Positions 1 through 11,900 of a stretch of DNA of 64,000 bases are shown piece after piece; the first letter of the stretch is position 1, and each line of letters begins with the position of its first letter. The notes under the pieces are model-generated. The model made no database searches. It saw nothing but the letters and a program-made list of their open reading frames with translations, and was not told where the DNA came from. This DNA comes from Vitellaria paradoxa. Lineage: Eukaryota; Streptophyta; Magnoliopsida; Ericales; Sapotaceae. Position numbers and translations under genes: made by a program. The DNA lies in contig CM034241.1 in NCBI GenBank assembly GCA_019916065.1, forward strand, positions 6,115,920-6,179,919. The letters run 5' to 3'.

Positions 1-1190
1 ACAATGGTCAAGTGGGTAGAAAGTAAATGAGAAAAAAAAGGTGAGTTGAGAGAGAAAGTGCGTGTAGAAATAAAAGAAACAAAAAATGAAAAGGTTGTAG
101 GTTTGGTTTAATGAGAAATAAAGTAATGAAAGATGAAGAGGCTCTTGATTTGATTGAGAGAGTAAAAAAAAGATACCAAAAAAAAAAAAAGGTAGTAAAA
201 AGTACCAATTTTTTTTTATTGATTTGACAATAGAAAATAAATTATAAAATACATTTAAATGAATAATTTTTAAATTTAGTGGTGGTATTTTCATGCCAAA
301 CTAATTTGTTAAAAATAGATTTATAAATATGCAAACTGCGTAATCTCTTATGAAGGTTCCATTCAGTTTGTTGTAAATTTCTAAAAATTTTTAAAAATTT
401 TTAAAAAATTTTAAAAGTTATTCATTTTTTTATCTCACTACACGAACTCACAATTTATCTCATTTTTTTATGACTCTAAGCATATCCAAAATATGCTTAG
501 CCAGCTCTTTTTAGGGCCTGTTTGGCGCTCCAAAAAACGCTAAAAGATACTGAAAATCTCTAAAATAATTTATAAATTTTTATCAAATTTTTACTACCTC
601 AAGCTATATAAATCTCTATAAAATCTCTACAAATCTCTATAAATCCATTTAATTTTTTATATGCAAATTTCTACAAATCCTAATAAAATTTATACAAATT
701 TTAAAAAATTATCGCACAAAAAGTAAAAAAATCTCTATTAGATTTCATTTGAGCAAACCAAAATTTGTTCGAATAAATTTTTACTATGTATATATTCATC
801 TTTACATTTTTATGTTTTTTCAGTAGTTGCATACTAATCGTCAAGTCCACATATCACATTTTAACTAATTTATTTCAGTTGCAAACACCCCTATATACGA
901 CAAGTCAAATATATTTATGTGTCACGCTCATCCAAATAAGAAAAGAAAATGGAATCGAGGGTGACGGATTACACCAATGGTTCTAACTTTTGGCTTTGGC
1001 ATGTTCAAATTTCCGTAACCAATTACAACAAAATGCAAATATACACCTTAATAACTTTGCATGTACGATCACAATTTGATCTTTAAAAATAATAATAATA
1101 ATAATAATAAAAAACACACGATGCGTGCGATGTATAATCACAACCACTTTCCCGTGCAAGCCCGGCAAATTAACGAAGCAAATTAATTAC
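1..1190. other. Non-coding flank downstream of the expansin gene
   Basis: AT-rich sequence with long A and T runs. No convincing gene is seen; the open frames are short and low in complexity. A block near 510-760 begins with a GGGCCTGTTTGG-type motif common at the ends of small plant transposons, but I could not find a matching end. Confidence 0.6.
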
Positions 1191-1618
1191 GGCTGCGTTT
1201 GGTTAAAAAATATTTTTACCTTTTTTTGGGGTAACTTTTTTTCACCTTATATAATTTGTTTTCATTAAATTAAATTTTTTTTTTTAGAATCTATCACTTT
1301 TAGGCGTTTTGATTGCATTTGTAAAAAAAAAAAAAAAAAGAAAAATTCAAATTCATCTTAGTAAGAATTAACAAAAAATTAAATTTTTTGTTACTTTTTT
1401 ACTCAAACGTATAGTTTTTACCTAAATAGACGTGGTTTTTTTTAACAAATAATGCGATTAATACATTTAAAATTTAACGATTAATACATTTAAAATTTAA
1501 ATTTTCTAAAAATAAAATTAATTTTTGTAAAAGAAATCATACAAAATGAAAAAACAACTACCAAAAAAAAAAAAAACAGAAAAAAATTAGAACCAAGTTT
1601 TGTAACTAAACGAAGTCC
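1191..1618. mobile_element. Harbinger-like MITE, 428 bp
   Basis: The left end reads GGCTGCGTTTGGTTAAAAAA. The right end, read on the other strand, starts GGACTTCGTTTAGTTACAAA, so the ends are imperfect terminal inverted repeats. A 3-bp repeat TAC flanks both sides (1188-1190 and 1619-1621). No coding capacity. It lies immediately beyond the expansin stop codon and may fall in that gene's 3' UTR. The family assignment rests on the GGNNNCGTTTGG-type ends and the 3-bp duplication; the TSD is not the typical TWA. Confidence 0.55.
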
Positions 1619-1636
1619 TACGTATATATACGATTT

Positions 1637-4600
1637 CTACCTGAAATTCTTCCCTTCGTAGGTCTGACCAAACTGCCAGTTCTTTGGGGTAACATGCCAT
1701 GAAGTTGAGGTTCGGCCGTCACTTGCTCTCACTCGAAAGGTGAGTGATTCGCCTACCAAGACCACATTGGTCTGCCATTTCTGACCCCAATTGCGCTGCA
1801 TTTGTGTCCATTTCACCTTGTCATCACCCTTCACCAACAAGCTGGTGACATCCCCAGCCCCTCCCACATTCCAGACTAACACCAATGTGAAGTAAGGGTT
1901 CCCAGTTATGGTGAATCGAATCCCTCCTTCCTTGTGACAAGGAACCCTGCAACAGGAGCATATATATGAAGTTTTAAATAACGATGATGATTAATGTAAC
2001 AGTCATAAATAAATATAATATGGAGTTTATTTCACTTATACTTCTATAATTTTAACTTTGCACACTTAGATTTTACATGTTTTATAAATGTGCGTACACG
2101 TAAACCTCTTGTGATTTGTATCACATTTATTTAGACACCCTCTATTATATTTTTTATTCAAAAAGTAACTTTTAATCAATTCATTATTATGAAATTATTT
2201 TTATACCCTTACTATTAATATAAAAAAATTCATGAAAAAAAAATTAAGAATAAGATTCTTTCATTATTGTTGATACTAATGGAAAGGAAATGGAAGAAAA
2301 AGAAAAACTAAATTTTTCTCTCTTCTATGTTTAGTTTATTGGATTGTTAATAAAAAAAGTAATGATAATTTATGTATAATATAAAATTAAAATATTAATG
2401 CGAAGTGTAATAATTTAAAATACTGAGATATAAAATATGCACAAAAAATTTAATAAATTAATTATAATGTAATTTTTATAAAATAAAATACACCATATCA
2501 TAATATAAATATTTTTTTATTAATACGAAGGGCATAAACAGAAATTCATAGCATTGAATTAGTCAAAAGTTACTTTTTTTGGATGACAAATTTAACAGAA
2601 TAAGTATAAGTAAATGTAGTATAAATCCAAGAGATCCAAGTGCATATTTATAAAACTTGTGAGGCAAAGATGTACAAAGGTAAAATCACGGGAGGTATAG
2701 GTGTAATAAACCCATATAATATGATGGATGTCAAATAATTAAAATTTAGGCTTGGTTTAAGAAGGAAAATAGTTAGTTTATTTTTAGCTAGTAAGTTAAA
2801 AATAAGCAAGCTAATAGCTAACTAAAAATAAATCAACTATTTTTGTATTTGAAAGGGAAAAAAGTGATTTTTTATGTAACTTTTTTGTTTTGATTAATTT
2901 TACATTTTTACCTTTAAAAGTTTAAAAGAAAATTAAAATGTAAGAAGGAAAATTTAATCATTTTATAAATAAGTAAATAAACCAATTAATCCATAAGCTA
3001 ATTAACTCTTTGTTTTCCAAACGATACCATAGTCTAATGGCAGAACTATAATGAAATTATAACCTTGGGAACTCAACCTATTTACTGTTTTTTGACGTAA
3101 AATAGATTGTAACAAATTAAGATCAATATATATCATTGATCTTTTAGCACGATGGTATTTAGATGATAAAATAGTATAAGGAAAGTATAAAATAATAATA
3201 TAAAAATAATATATGGTAAAATTTAATTAAAAAATATAAAACATTAATAAATTTTAGTAAATTTGAATGAATTTTGAGCTTTTAAACAGTTCCAATGCAT
3301 GAGTTTCAACCATTTAAGTCATATTTCTAAAATGCACACATGACTTGTACGACATTGTACAGATGTATTATGAAAATGAATTCTAGCTCCAATATATATA
3401 TATATATATCACTAATTCTTCTATACATACTAATAGTAGTACCTTCGATATTGAACGGGAATAATGCCTGCCTTGTAGCTAGCAATTCGGAGGAAGGCAG
3501 GCTGGGCCAAGTCGAAATGCTCGAGGGGATGGTTGCACCAGCCGCCGTCGTTGCTGGGTTTGTCGTTATTTGAAGGGCAAATGCTGGTGGCCGTAACAAA
3601 GAGAGACGGCTGTCCGGGGTTGCACCACTGCGGGTCGTTCACGCACTTGATTTCATAGCAGGCCCCACACCTCTCTCCATTGTTGAATAGAGCTGGACTC
3701 ACTGCAGTTGTCTGCAACCCGTATCCTTGTTTTTTCACGTCATCGTACCCGCATGCACCCTCTGCATATATATACACAATATATATATATATATGTTTCT
3801 CAAATTTACTCACTCACATTAATGCTCATGGTGGAATTAATTATCCTAATCCGAATATGGTTTTTCCATTTAAAAAAAAAAAAGAAGAAACTAAATTAAG
3901 AAGAAGAAGAAGAAAAAAAAAATATTTTGTTTAGGTGGAAAATGACATTTTATGAATACAATTACTCTTTTTATTTTCTGTGAAATATATTTTTCAAACA
4001 ATGCTCTTTAAATCAAATATATTTTCCATCCATTTAAATTTTCTTGGAAAATAAAAACAAAAAGCAAGTGAAAAAAATTATATTTTCTGTCTATTTTTAT
4101 TTTCGTAGAGAAGAAATACAAAAAGCAAGTGAAAAAATGGTCAACCGTAATGCAAATCTTAGTTAATTGGCAACTTTTTTTTTTCCCTCTTATTATTATC
4201 GGTGATCAGTGGGGTTGGAAGTATCCACCACAAAAAGTGCAGCTCTATTGTGGATTAATCACTTTAAATGAATAAATTTATTAAAATATATTTTTATTAT
4301 AAAAATATATCATTATTACATTATTTTTCTAACTCAATTTTCTGACAAAAATGGGTAGAAAAACTTCTTTACTTTCTTTTTTTTTTTTTTAAAGAAAAGT
4401 GATTGTTTTTACCCATTTTTTTTATTTATTTGGTGGTTTTAAATCATTTTTATTTATTGGGTTGCTTTAATCTTCAGTTTTGAATTTTTTTCACATAAAC
4501 AATCTCCAGTTAACGGCAACAAATGCAACTTTAGCATTATGTACGATCATTGATTTAACGGGAGGCACATGAATAAACGATTGTGATGCAACAGCCGTTA

Positions 4601-4954
4601 GCCGCACTCGTTACAAATTTAGTTAAAAAAAATAAAAAAAAAGCATTCCTAGTAAAAAAAAGAAGTTTATATATATTAAAAATGAAACAAAATAATTAAA
4701 TGAAGGGCTGGCTTACGCAAGGTTCCAGAGCCATCAGCTCCTCCATAGAAGGTTGCATGAGCATCCTTCCAAGGGCCGGGCTTGAACCGGGGTTTTCTGC
4801 TCTTGTGATGATGAGGATGATGGGACCCCTGCGCTCTCTGAACCTGGCTGTGAATTGGGTTTTGGGCGTACACTTCTGGCACCACCGCAACGACAAAAAC
4901 AAGCAACAAGGAAAATGGCAAAACAGCGGCTAATAATTGCCTAGACAATGCCAT
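1637..4954 (-). CDS. Alpha-expansin (three exons, complete)
   Basis: Secreted cell-wall-loosening protein, 288 aa. Exons on the minus strand are 4954-4717, 3761-3443 and 1946-1637. Introns of 955 and 1,496 bp have GT-AG ends and keep the frame. Residues 1-30 form a signal peptide ending VYA. Residues about 31-60 are an unusual basic, His-rich linker ([12 protein letters not shown]). The GH45-like domain follows: [12 protein letters not shown] at 67-78, GACGY at 81-85, HFD at 161-163, with all eight expected cysteines. The C-terminal CBM63-like domain (about 190-288) has WNVGGAGD and ends [14 protein letters not shown]. The usual GGACGYG box reads QGACGYD here. Expansins bind cellulose and xylan and loosen walls without hydrolysis. 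At 288 aa it is longer than the usual 250-265 because of the linker. Assignment to EXPA rather than EXPB is firm; the exact orthologue is not. Confidence 0.95.
2749..3028. mobile_element. Small MITE in expansin intron 2
   Basis: A 280-bp non-coding block. It begins GGCTTGGTTTAAGAAGGAAA and ends with the complement of GGTATCGTTTGGAAAACAAA. Its inner sequence (TTATTTTTAGCTAGTAAG) closely matches the right part of the element at 5834-6096, so the two look like one family. The flanks are TTA and ATA, a poor duplication. Confidence 0.5.
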
Positions 4955-5070
4955 GCATGGAGTTGGTGCAGAGCCCCTTCAAAAGGATTAATCGACTTGT
5001 AATTTTTTTTTCTTTTTTTTTTTTGTATAATATTTTTTTTTTATGTATTTTTTTGTCAGGGTGTATACGG

Positions 5071-5080
5071 CTTTATATAG
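5071..5080 (-). promoter_or_regulatory. Probable TATA box of the expansin gene
   Basis: Read on the minus strand this is CTATATAAAG, 117 bp upstream of the expansin ATG (4954). That leaves room for a T/A-rich 5' UTR of about 80-90 nt. Position and sequence fit a plant TATA element. No transcript evidence is available. Confidence 0.5.
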
Positions 5081-5833
5081 TTGTATATTTTGGATGGAGT
5101 TTGTTTTCGGTTTCTGAGGCTGTGGGATTTGAAGGGTTGTCGGTTAATTTGTTTGCTGCTAAAGGGATTGTTCCTTCGTTCTTCACCTCTCTTTTTTAAG
5201 AAGTGAATATTTGTTGTGTTAATGAGTGGATGGTGCGAACTTTATTTAGTAAAATTAAAGGAGGCTACAGCAATTAATTTCCCTAAAACAAGCGTTCCAT
5301 ATGCTGAAAATTACCTTTTGCGTATATGTATAGACTATAGAGGCGATTGGTATCAAATTAGTGTTCAACTTTTTAATCACACTAATATATCGTTTTATTT
5401 GGAATGGTGAAATTAATGGGAATTAATTTTATTTGGTGAGAATTTCTATCTATTTTTATGTTTGAAACCAAAATAAGATTTTATAAATTAGATTTGATTT
5501 AATTTCAAAACTTAAATTTTGTGATTTCTATAACATTTGAAGGTTAACAAAAAAAAAAAAAAAAAGAATTTGATAAGAATTAATTATTTTTAAGTAATTT
5601 AAATAAATAAACAAATTTATCTCCATATATCATATTTGTGTTATTTCCTCATTCTCACAAACATGTTCAAATTTGGTTTTCTCTTAAATCAATTCAACCC
5701 TTAAATTCAAAGCTTATGTTTCAAATATAAATTTTCATTTATCAAATCATATTAAATTAAATCAAATCAGATCTTTACTTTAAAATCAAATAAATTCTAA
5801 GCGAAAATGTTTTCAAATGGAACATAATAATAA

Positions 5834-6096
5834 GGGTTCATTTGGGAAACTCGGCTAGTAGTTGATTTTTTTTTAGCTTCAACAGTACTTGGTCAATTTT
5901 ACCCTCTTACATTTTAATCTTTTTTTAAACTTTTAAGGGTAAAAATGACAAATTAACAAAAATTACATTTTCACATCAAAAAAAGCTACTTATTTTTTTC
6001 TTTCCTAAACACAAATTTAGCTATTAGCTAACTTATTTTTAACTAGCTACTAGCAAGTTAAAAATAAGTTAACTAACTTTCTTCCCCAACCAAGCC
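5834..6096. mobile_element. Harbinger-like MITE, 263 bp
   Basis: Flanked by a 3-bp TAA duplication (5831-5833 and 6097-6099), as PIF/Harbinger elements make. Ends: GGGTTCATTTGGGAAACTCG on the left and, on the opposite strand, GGCTTGGTTGGGGAAGAAAG. It shares internal TAGCTAACT / TTATTTTTAACTAGC blocks with the copy in expansin intron 2. Non-coding. Confidence 0.6.
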
Positions 6097-8369
6097 TAAG
6101 GGTGTTTTGTAAACTAAAAAAATAAAACTGTTTGTAACTTTTGTCTTTACACTATCACTTATCACTATTGATAAAAGTTTTGTGTTTGATGCAAATTTAT
6201 TAAAGTTAAATAAAAGTTTGAGAAAAGTGAAAAAATTTGGGAAAACTAGATATTTATTTTTTATTTTTTTGAGAAAGATGGAGAAAAACGAGTTAAATGA
6301 GATTAAAAATTTAATAAATTTATTAGAGAAAGTTAAAGCTCCAAGCGATGCCTAAGTCACATCTTCTACTCGTGACTTATGTTCCAGTCCATAGATCCCC
6401 ATTTCAATTATATTTCTATGATTAAATTGTGTAGTTAGCATAAATTGATTCTATAAGTCAAGAAATCATAAAAAAAAAAAGAAAAATATTGGTGAAAATT
6501 TTCTCTAACACACGATGTTTAGCTTCACAAAGTTGGGCTCTGAAAGCGTAAGATAGAATATAGCCCATCAAAATTAGTTTCATGGAGGCCGAACTTGAAA
6601 CCCAACCCAATTGCTCGTCCGTAGGCATGCATGCCGTACCTTTCAATTTTCATGGGCATGCATGTGCTTGTGGAATTGGTGTTATTTTGAATTTGAGTAT
6701 GGTTCACGTGATAATACCATAGAAATCGTAACATGAATTACAAAGAGAGTTTAAGGCCCTTTGGAGTAAGGAAAAATAAAATAAATTGCGATAAAATGTA
6801 GTTTGGGATTAATTTTAGTACATTTTTTTTTGAAAAGTAACAAATTGTGGGAACGATTTTTTAAATCCGTTACCATAGATTTAAAAAAATTCACAAAAAA
6901 TAGCAACAAAGGTACTTGTTTGAAAACTTTTGACACCAAAAGTATGATTGTATAAAAAATTTACACATTCGATTAACCTACTTTCAGATTTTTTTTTTAG
7001 TGAAATATTAGAATTTTTTGAAATTAGTGATGGCTGAAAAATTAGAAATAGAGGGGTTGTTGGAGATTTATAGAGATTTTTAGATTTTTATTGTATGCCA
7101 AACCAGCCCTAAATATGACATCATACAACTACATTAATTTTGTAATCTCCAAAATTTCACACAAATTTAATCTGATTATAAAATAAATTAATTATTTAAT
7201 ATGTTAATTAAAATTTAAAATATTTAAGTATACACGCACAATTCTAAATCATACACGACAAATCAATTAAAATTCACCTTCATTTATAGACTTGACACTG
7301 CACTTTTTGTTTGAATATAATTTTTTATATTTATTTTGTAATTTTTTTTCAGGTTTTTATTTATTTATACATATATTAAGGGTATTTTGGTGATTATGAA
7401 ATTTAGGTGAGAGCATTTTAAAATCAACAAAATTCTTAAATTATCCATACCCATAAAAGAGTTGAAAAAGCTATAAATTCTCATTTTTTTCATTTGAAGG
7501 TTTTTTTTTTTTTCCTAAAAAAATAGTTATTTAGCTCAAAACTCAAGTAATAAAATAATTTTTTTAAAGAGAAAAAAAAGTAGCTTAAATGCTAATAACA
7601 AACGGGCCATAATTGCAATATTAAGGTTGTCGAGGGGCATAAATTTAATTTACCGTCTTAATAATTTTCTTGACGCCCTACCTGCAAACATAGAAGATAA
7701 ATCCTTCTGTATCCAACTACAGCTTTTTAATAATTGACAACTTTGATTCAATTTCGGACAAAAGCTACTGGCTAAACGAAACATATGCAGCTAAATTGAT
7801 TGATAGGAAGAATACAACACGAGTTCATATTTTTTAAATCAAACGTGCAAAAGCTAAATACTCATTTTTAAGTGCTATCTTATCTTAAAATTATTTAAAA
7901 AAAAAAAAAAAATTAGTGTCAACATTGGTCTCGTGATAATACGATCTGAACTATTAAATTAAAATGTAACGGTTCAAATACATTCATAAATTTTTTAAAT
8001 CAGCCCCTGATTTTTTTATTTTTTTATTTGGCACTTAATTTATTTTAATATAAAAAATATTTAAAATATTTACTCACAAATATTTTTTTTTAAATAGGAG
8101 TAAAGTTTAGATTAATTTTCAATACAACACTCAATTTCAATTTTTAATTAGTGCTCGGCTGACTAATAATTTATACATCGCAATAATTAAGGATCCGCTA
8201 TTATTCAAATACAACAATTTCTGTATTTATAGAAATTCTATTTATTACGTCAAATAGATCGGTTTTAGGACTAATTATTAAAGATAAGCTTTGAGTTGAA
8301 AAGATAACTACTAGAAAACGTAAAACAAATCAATGAATTTGAGATGGGGAGTTTCGAAGTTCATTTGTA

Positions 8370-8523
8370 GGGTGTTTGGTTAGTCAAAATTATTTAAAAT
8401 TTATTAATTTTTATTAATTCTTTTATATTTTTTTAATTAAATTTTATTAAATATTATATTTATATTAAATTTTTGTATTTTTACTATATTTTTTTGGATC
8501 AAATTTTACCAATCAAACACACC
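8370..8523. mobile_element. Short MITE upstream of SGR6
   Basis: A 154-bp AT-rich block with inverted ends, GGGTGTTTGGTTAGTCAAAA and GGTGTGTTTGATTGGTAAAA (opposite strand), flanked by TA on both sides. It lies about 470 bp before the SGR6 ATG, in the probable promoter. The superfamily is uncertain: the TA duplication suggests mariner, while the end sequence looks like Harbinger. Confidence 0.55.
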
Positions 8524-8989
8524 TATTCCTATCTGGATATGCATCATTTCCATTCATAAATTAGATTACAAATTATGTCACGTTTGACGAAGAAATTTTT
8601 AGGAAAAAATTATCAAATTCTAATTTTTGAAGATTTAACAAATTATTAACTTTTATTATTTTTTTACTCTATTATAGTGACTTTTCAATTTAAATATTAT
8701 TAAAAATTGTTAAAAATTATTAAAAATTATTAAAATTTTTTATTAAAGGTCAAAAATAACAAAAAAATTGTTAAAAATTATTAAAAATTATTATGTATTT
8801 TACTGGATGGACCAAAAATTACAACTAAATAAATTTTAATAAAAAATACTTAAAATTAATAAAAATTGCCCCTCCGCAATCTAAACCAGAGTCCTCGCTC
8901 GTAGAGCTGTCGCTGCCTTTGCGGTGTCGTTTTTCAATTTTTTCCTTTTCTTCTTGCCCTCCTCTCGGTGTCTCGGTCTGCACTCATCC

Positions 8990-11900
8990 ATGGCTTCTTC
9001 AAGCTCTGGGAGCTCCTCTATTCCTGCCCCAGGTACCCCAAGTTTCCTTATCCACATGCATTTTTTACCTGTTTTAATACGTATTGATATGGGTATTGTA
9101 ATTCTTTTTCTTTCCTCTCAATTGAGTTTTGATGTTCCTTCTTTCATTTTCTTTTTTTTTTTTTCGGTTTCTCCTAATTCTTGATCTCTTCATCGCAGAA
9201 GCAGTCCAGGTCTTGGTTTCATCGCTGGCCGATGAATCTCCGATGGTCGGAGAAGCCTCCATGGCTTCTCTTAAGGACATCGCCCTGCTGTAATAATAAA
9301 TCTCTCCCTCTCACTCTCTCTCTCTCTCTCTATCTATCTCAAAACATCGGTGGATATGTATATATTATAATTAGGGTTTAATTTGTTGATTTGGAACTGT
9401 AGGAACCCGCTTCTGGTTCTTGATTGTTGCTCTACTCTTTCTCGAGGAGGACGTCGGGTACTGCTCTGTTCATGCGTGCTTGTTTATAATATCTGCATTA
9501 TGAACTCTGTTTCTCTTTCTAGAAATTTGCAGTGTAATTCAACAATTGGGAATATGTTTCAGCGCTTTGGAAATATGGCTGGAATGTTTCAAGTAATGGC
9601 CGTGGCGATTCGAGCCTTGGACAAAAAAGATGCTGATCCTGTTGACATGGCAAAGCTGGCCAAGATTGCCACAGCTGAGATGATCTCATCCAAGGTGGAA
9701 TTTCAACTGTGTTATTATGGGTTGGGGCCTTGAATATTCATTGTTGATTGTGGAAAAGTTTTAATCTTTACTGACCATTTTGTTCTTGGGGGTGGGGCTT
9801 TGTGCATCTCTCAGACTGAGGCCCCGATGTGGGCTATGTATTCCATTTTATATGTAGGTCTTCACTATGTATGATAAGTTGAGAAACCATAGCAAAGCTT
9901 GTTGATCGGTAATAATTTGGCCAGTATTTTCATGTTGAACACAAGAGAGGAGAGATATTTTGTTTTTGGATGAATTAAGTACCGTTTCTGAATTTTTATT
10001 GCAATTATATGTATTGTTATGGCTGTGTATTTTGTTTATGGAATCCATGGGCTTAATATATTATGATTTTCCTGTTTATTTGGGAAATTGAGCATGGAAG
10101 ATCATGAAAGGTTCTCAAAAAATCTTAACAGACCATATGTCATTAACTTAGTAGCAATTTAATGAGTAGTACATATTTTGTAGTGTGCTGGATGCTAAGG
10201 AGCTTAAGTAGTTAAAGTCAGTTATGAATAACCAAGATGATATTCACCACTTTCTGCACAGTCTGCACTATGGGCTGTGGCAGAATGAATTTTTTTTTTA
10301 ACCTCTGGAACTTGTCCAAATCAAATTTTCCTGTTAAGTATAATGCCTCCTTAGATTGGAAAATCAACTTCCACCTTCTCTTCCCCAGGCCACAAACTAT
10401 TTAAAAGATTAAACTATCCACTGTGCAGGCATCAAATTGAATATGGCCTTGAAAGTTGTTCCACTTGTTGTAAACACCCTTCTTCTGCTTCTGCTTCCTG
10501 CTATCTTAACCTTTCAACATACTTTCTTTTTTTTTTTTTGGTTTTTTTCTTGAAGATATTGCATTTGTCACGTTCAAAACAAACTAATATTGGTACTTTT
10601 TCATTTACTCTTATTACTTTTTCATTTACTCTCATTTTGTTATACCTTCTAAACCGTGAAGGCATGAGCGTTCCTAAGTCCTCTGCCACCTAAAAACCTA
10701 TTTACAGGTTGTGTTACTCTAGATTCAAGTGGTAACGCCAAGTTTCTTGGAGAACTTTTTTTTTTTTTAATAATTAATTGTTGTGATTAAAGTATGACTT
10801 CGAAGGCTTAAGTTTATAAGTGCTCAAACCATTAGGATTTTCTTTTCTTTTAGGTTGCATTTGTATTTATGGATTTGAAATTAAGGGATCTGGTCCTGAT
10901 TTAAAGATAATTGTTCTAATATAACTTTGTTGACTTAGATATAGATTTCATCGTAGATTTGAATAGTTTAAAACATGGTTTTAAAAACCGGACCGAATCG
11001 GCCGGTTCAACCGGTTGAACCGGGAACCGGTCCAAGAAACGGTCCGGTCAACTAGTAAAACCTGGTGGAGAATTGAACCGGCCTAAAACTGGTGACCCAC
11101 CGATTCAACCGGTGAACCAGCGAACCGGTGCCGGTTTTGCTGGTTGAACCGAGCCATTTTTTTTTTTATTTTTTTGAATAGTAAAATAAATAAACTAACA
11201 TGCACTAGCCTAGAATCGAACCTGAGACTATTTTGTGGTAAAGTACTATTATCCTACTGAACCACTGATACTTATTGTTTCTTATTTTGGCTTAGTTTTA
11301 CTTATATAATATATTAGTTTTAAGTGATTTTATTTTACAAACATTTTGTTGACACTTTTTATTAGTAAAACAAAATAGAGTAGAAGAATATGTAAAAAAA
11401 TATAAGTTTTTAAAATTATTATATAATTTTAACATATTTTTATATTTTATTTATATATTTAAATATATTTATGACGTTACGGTTCAACTTTGGTTCAATT
11501 CCGGTTGAAGCGACGGTTGAACCACTAACCGATGACCCGGTCGCTTTTCCGGTTCGATGAATGGTCCGGTTTTTAAAACATTGGTTTAAAATGGTTAATT
11601 ATGAAGGATTTGAAATCATTACCGAAAGGTAGTTATTTGAAATCCTTTATAATGGTGGCTTCACCATTTTAGGAAGTTGTGGTACCGAGTTTTCGTAGTA
11701 ATTATTAGGAAAACTCCATTTAGCATTTGATAGTTTAACTCTCTAACTTATATTTTGATACAATTTAATCTCAAATTAATGGATTTGAAATCCCTAGATA
11801 TCCAAATGGAGCCTTAAGTAATTGCTACTGATTTGAATTGTTTCAAATAACATACATGGTGATGCCACTGAATGTTATTTCAAAGATGGTTGCAAGCCTA

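Larger units (their letters stand above)
4955..8989. other. Spacer between divergent genes
   Basis: Four kilobases separate the expansin start (minus) from the SGR6-like start (plus). It must contain both promoters and 5' UTRs. It is AT-rich with homopolymer runs and holds two recognisable small transposons (5834-6096 and 8370-8523). No other gene is supported. The 100 bases before 8990 are more GC-rich and pyrimidine-rich, which fits the SGR6 5' UTR. Confidence 0.6.

Noticed and set aside
4955..8989. Shared bidirectional promoter of expansin and SGR6
   Set aside because: The starts are 4 kb apart with several transposons between them; separate promoters are more likely.
9383..9733. 116-codon ORF at the start of SGR6 as a separate small gene
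   Set aside because: It is exons 3 and 4 of SGR6 read through intron 3; splice sites and conserved protein sequence explain it.
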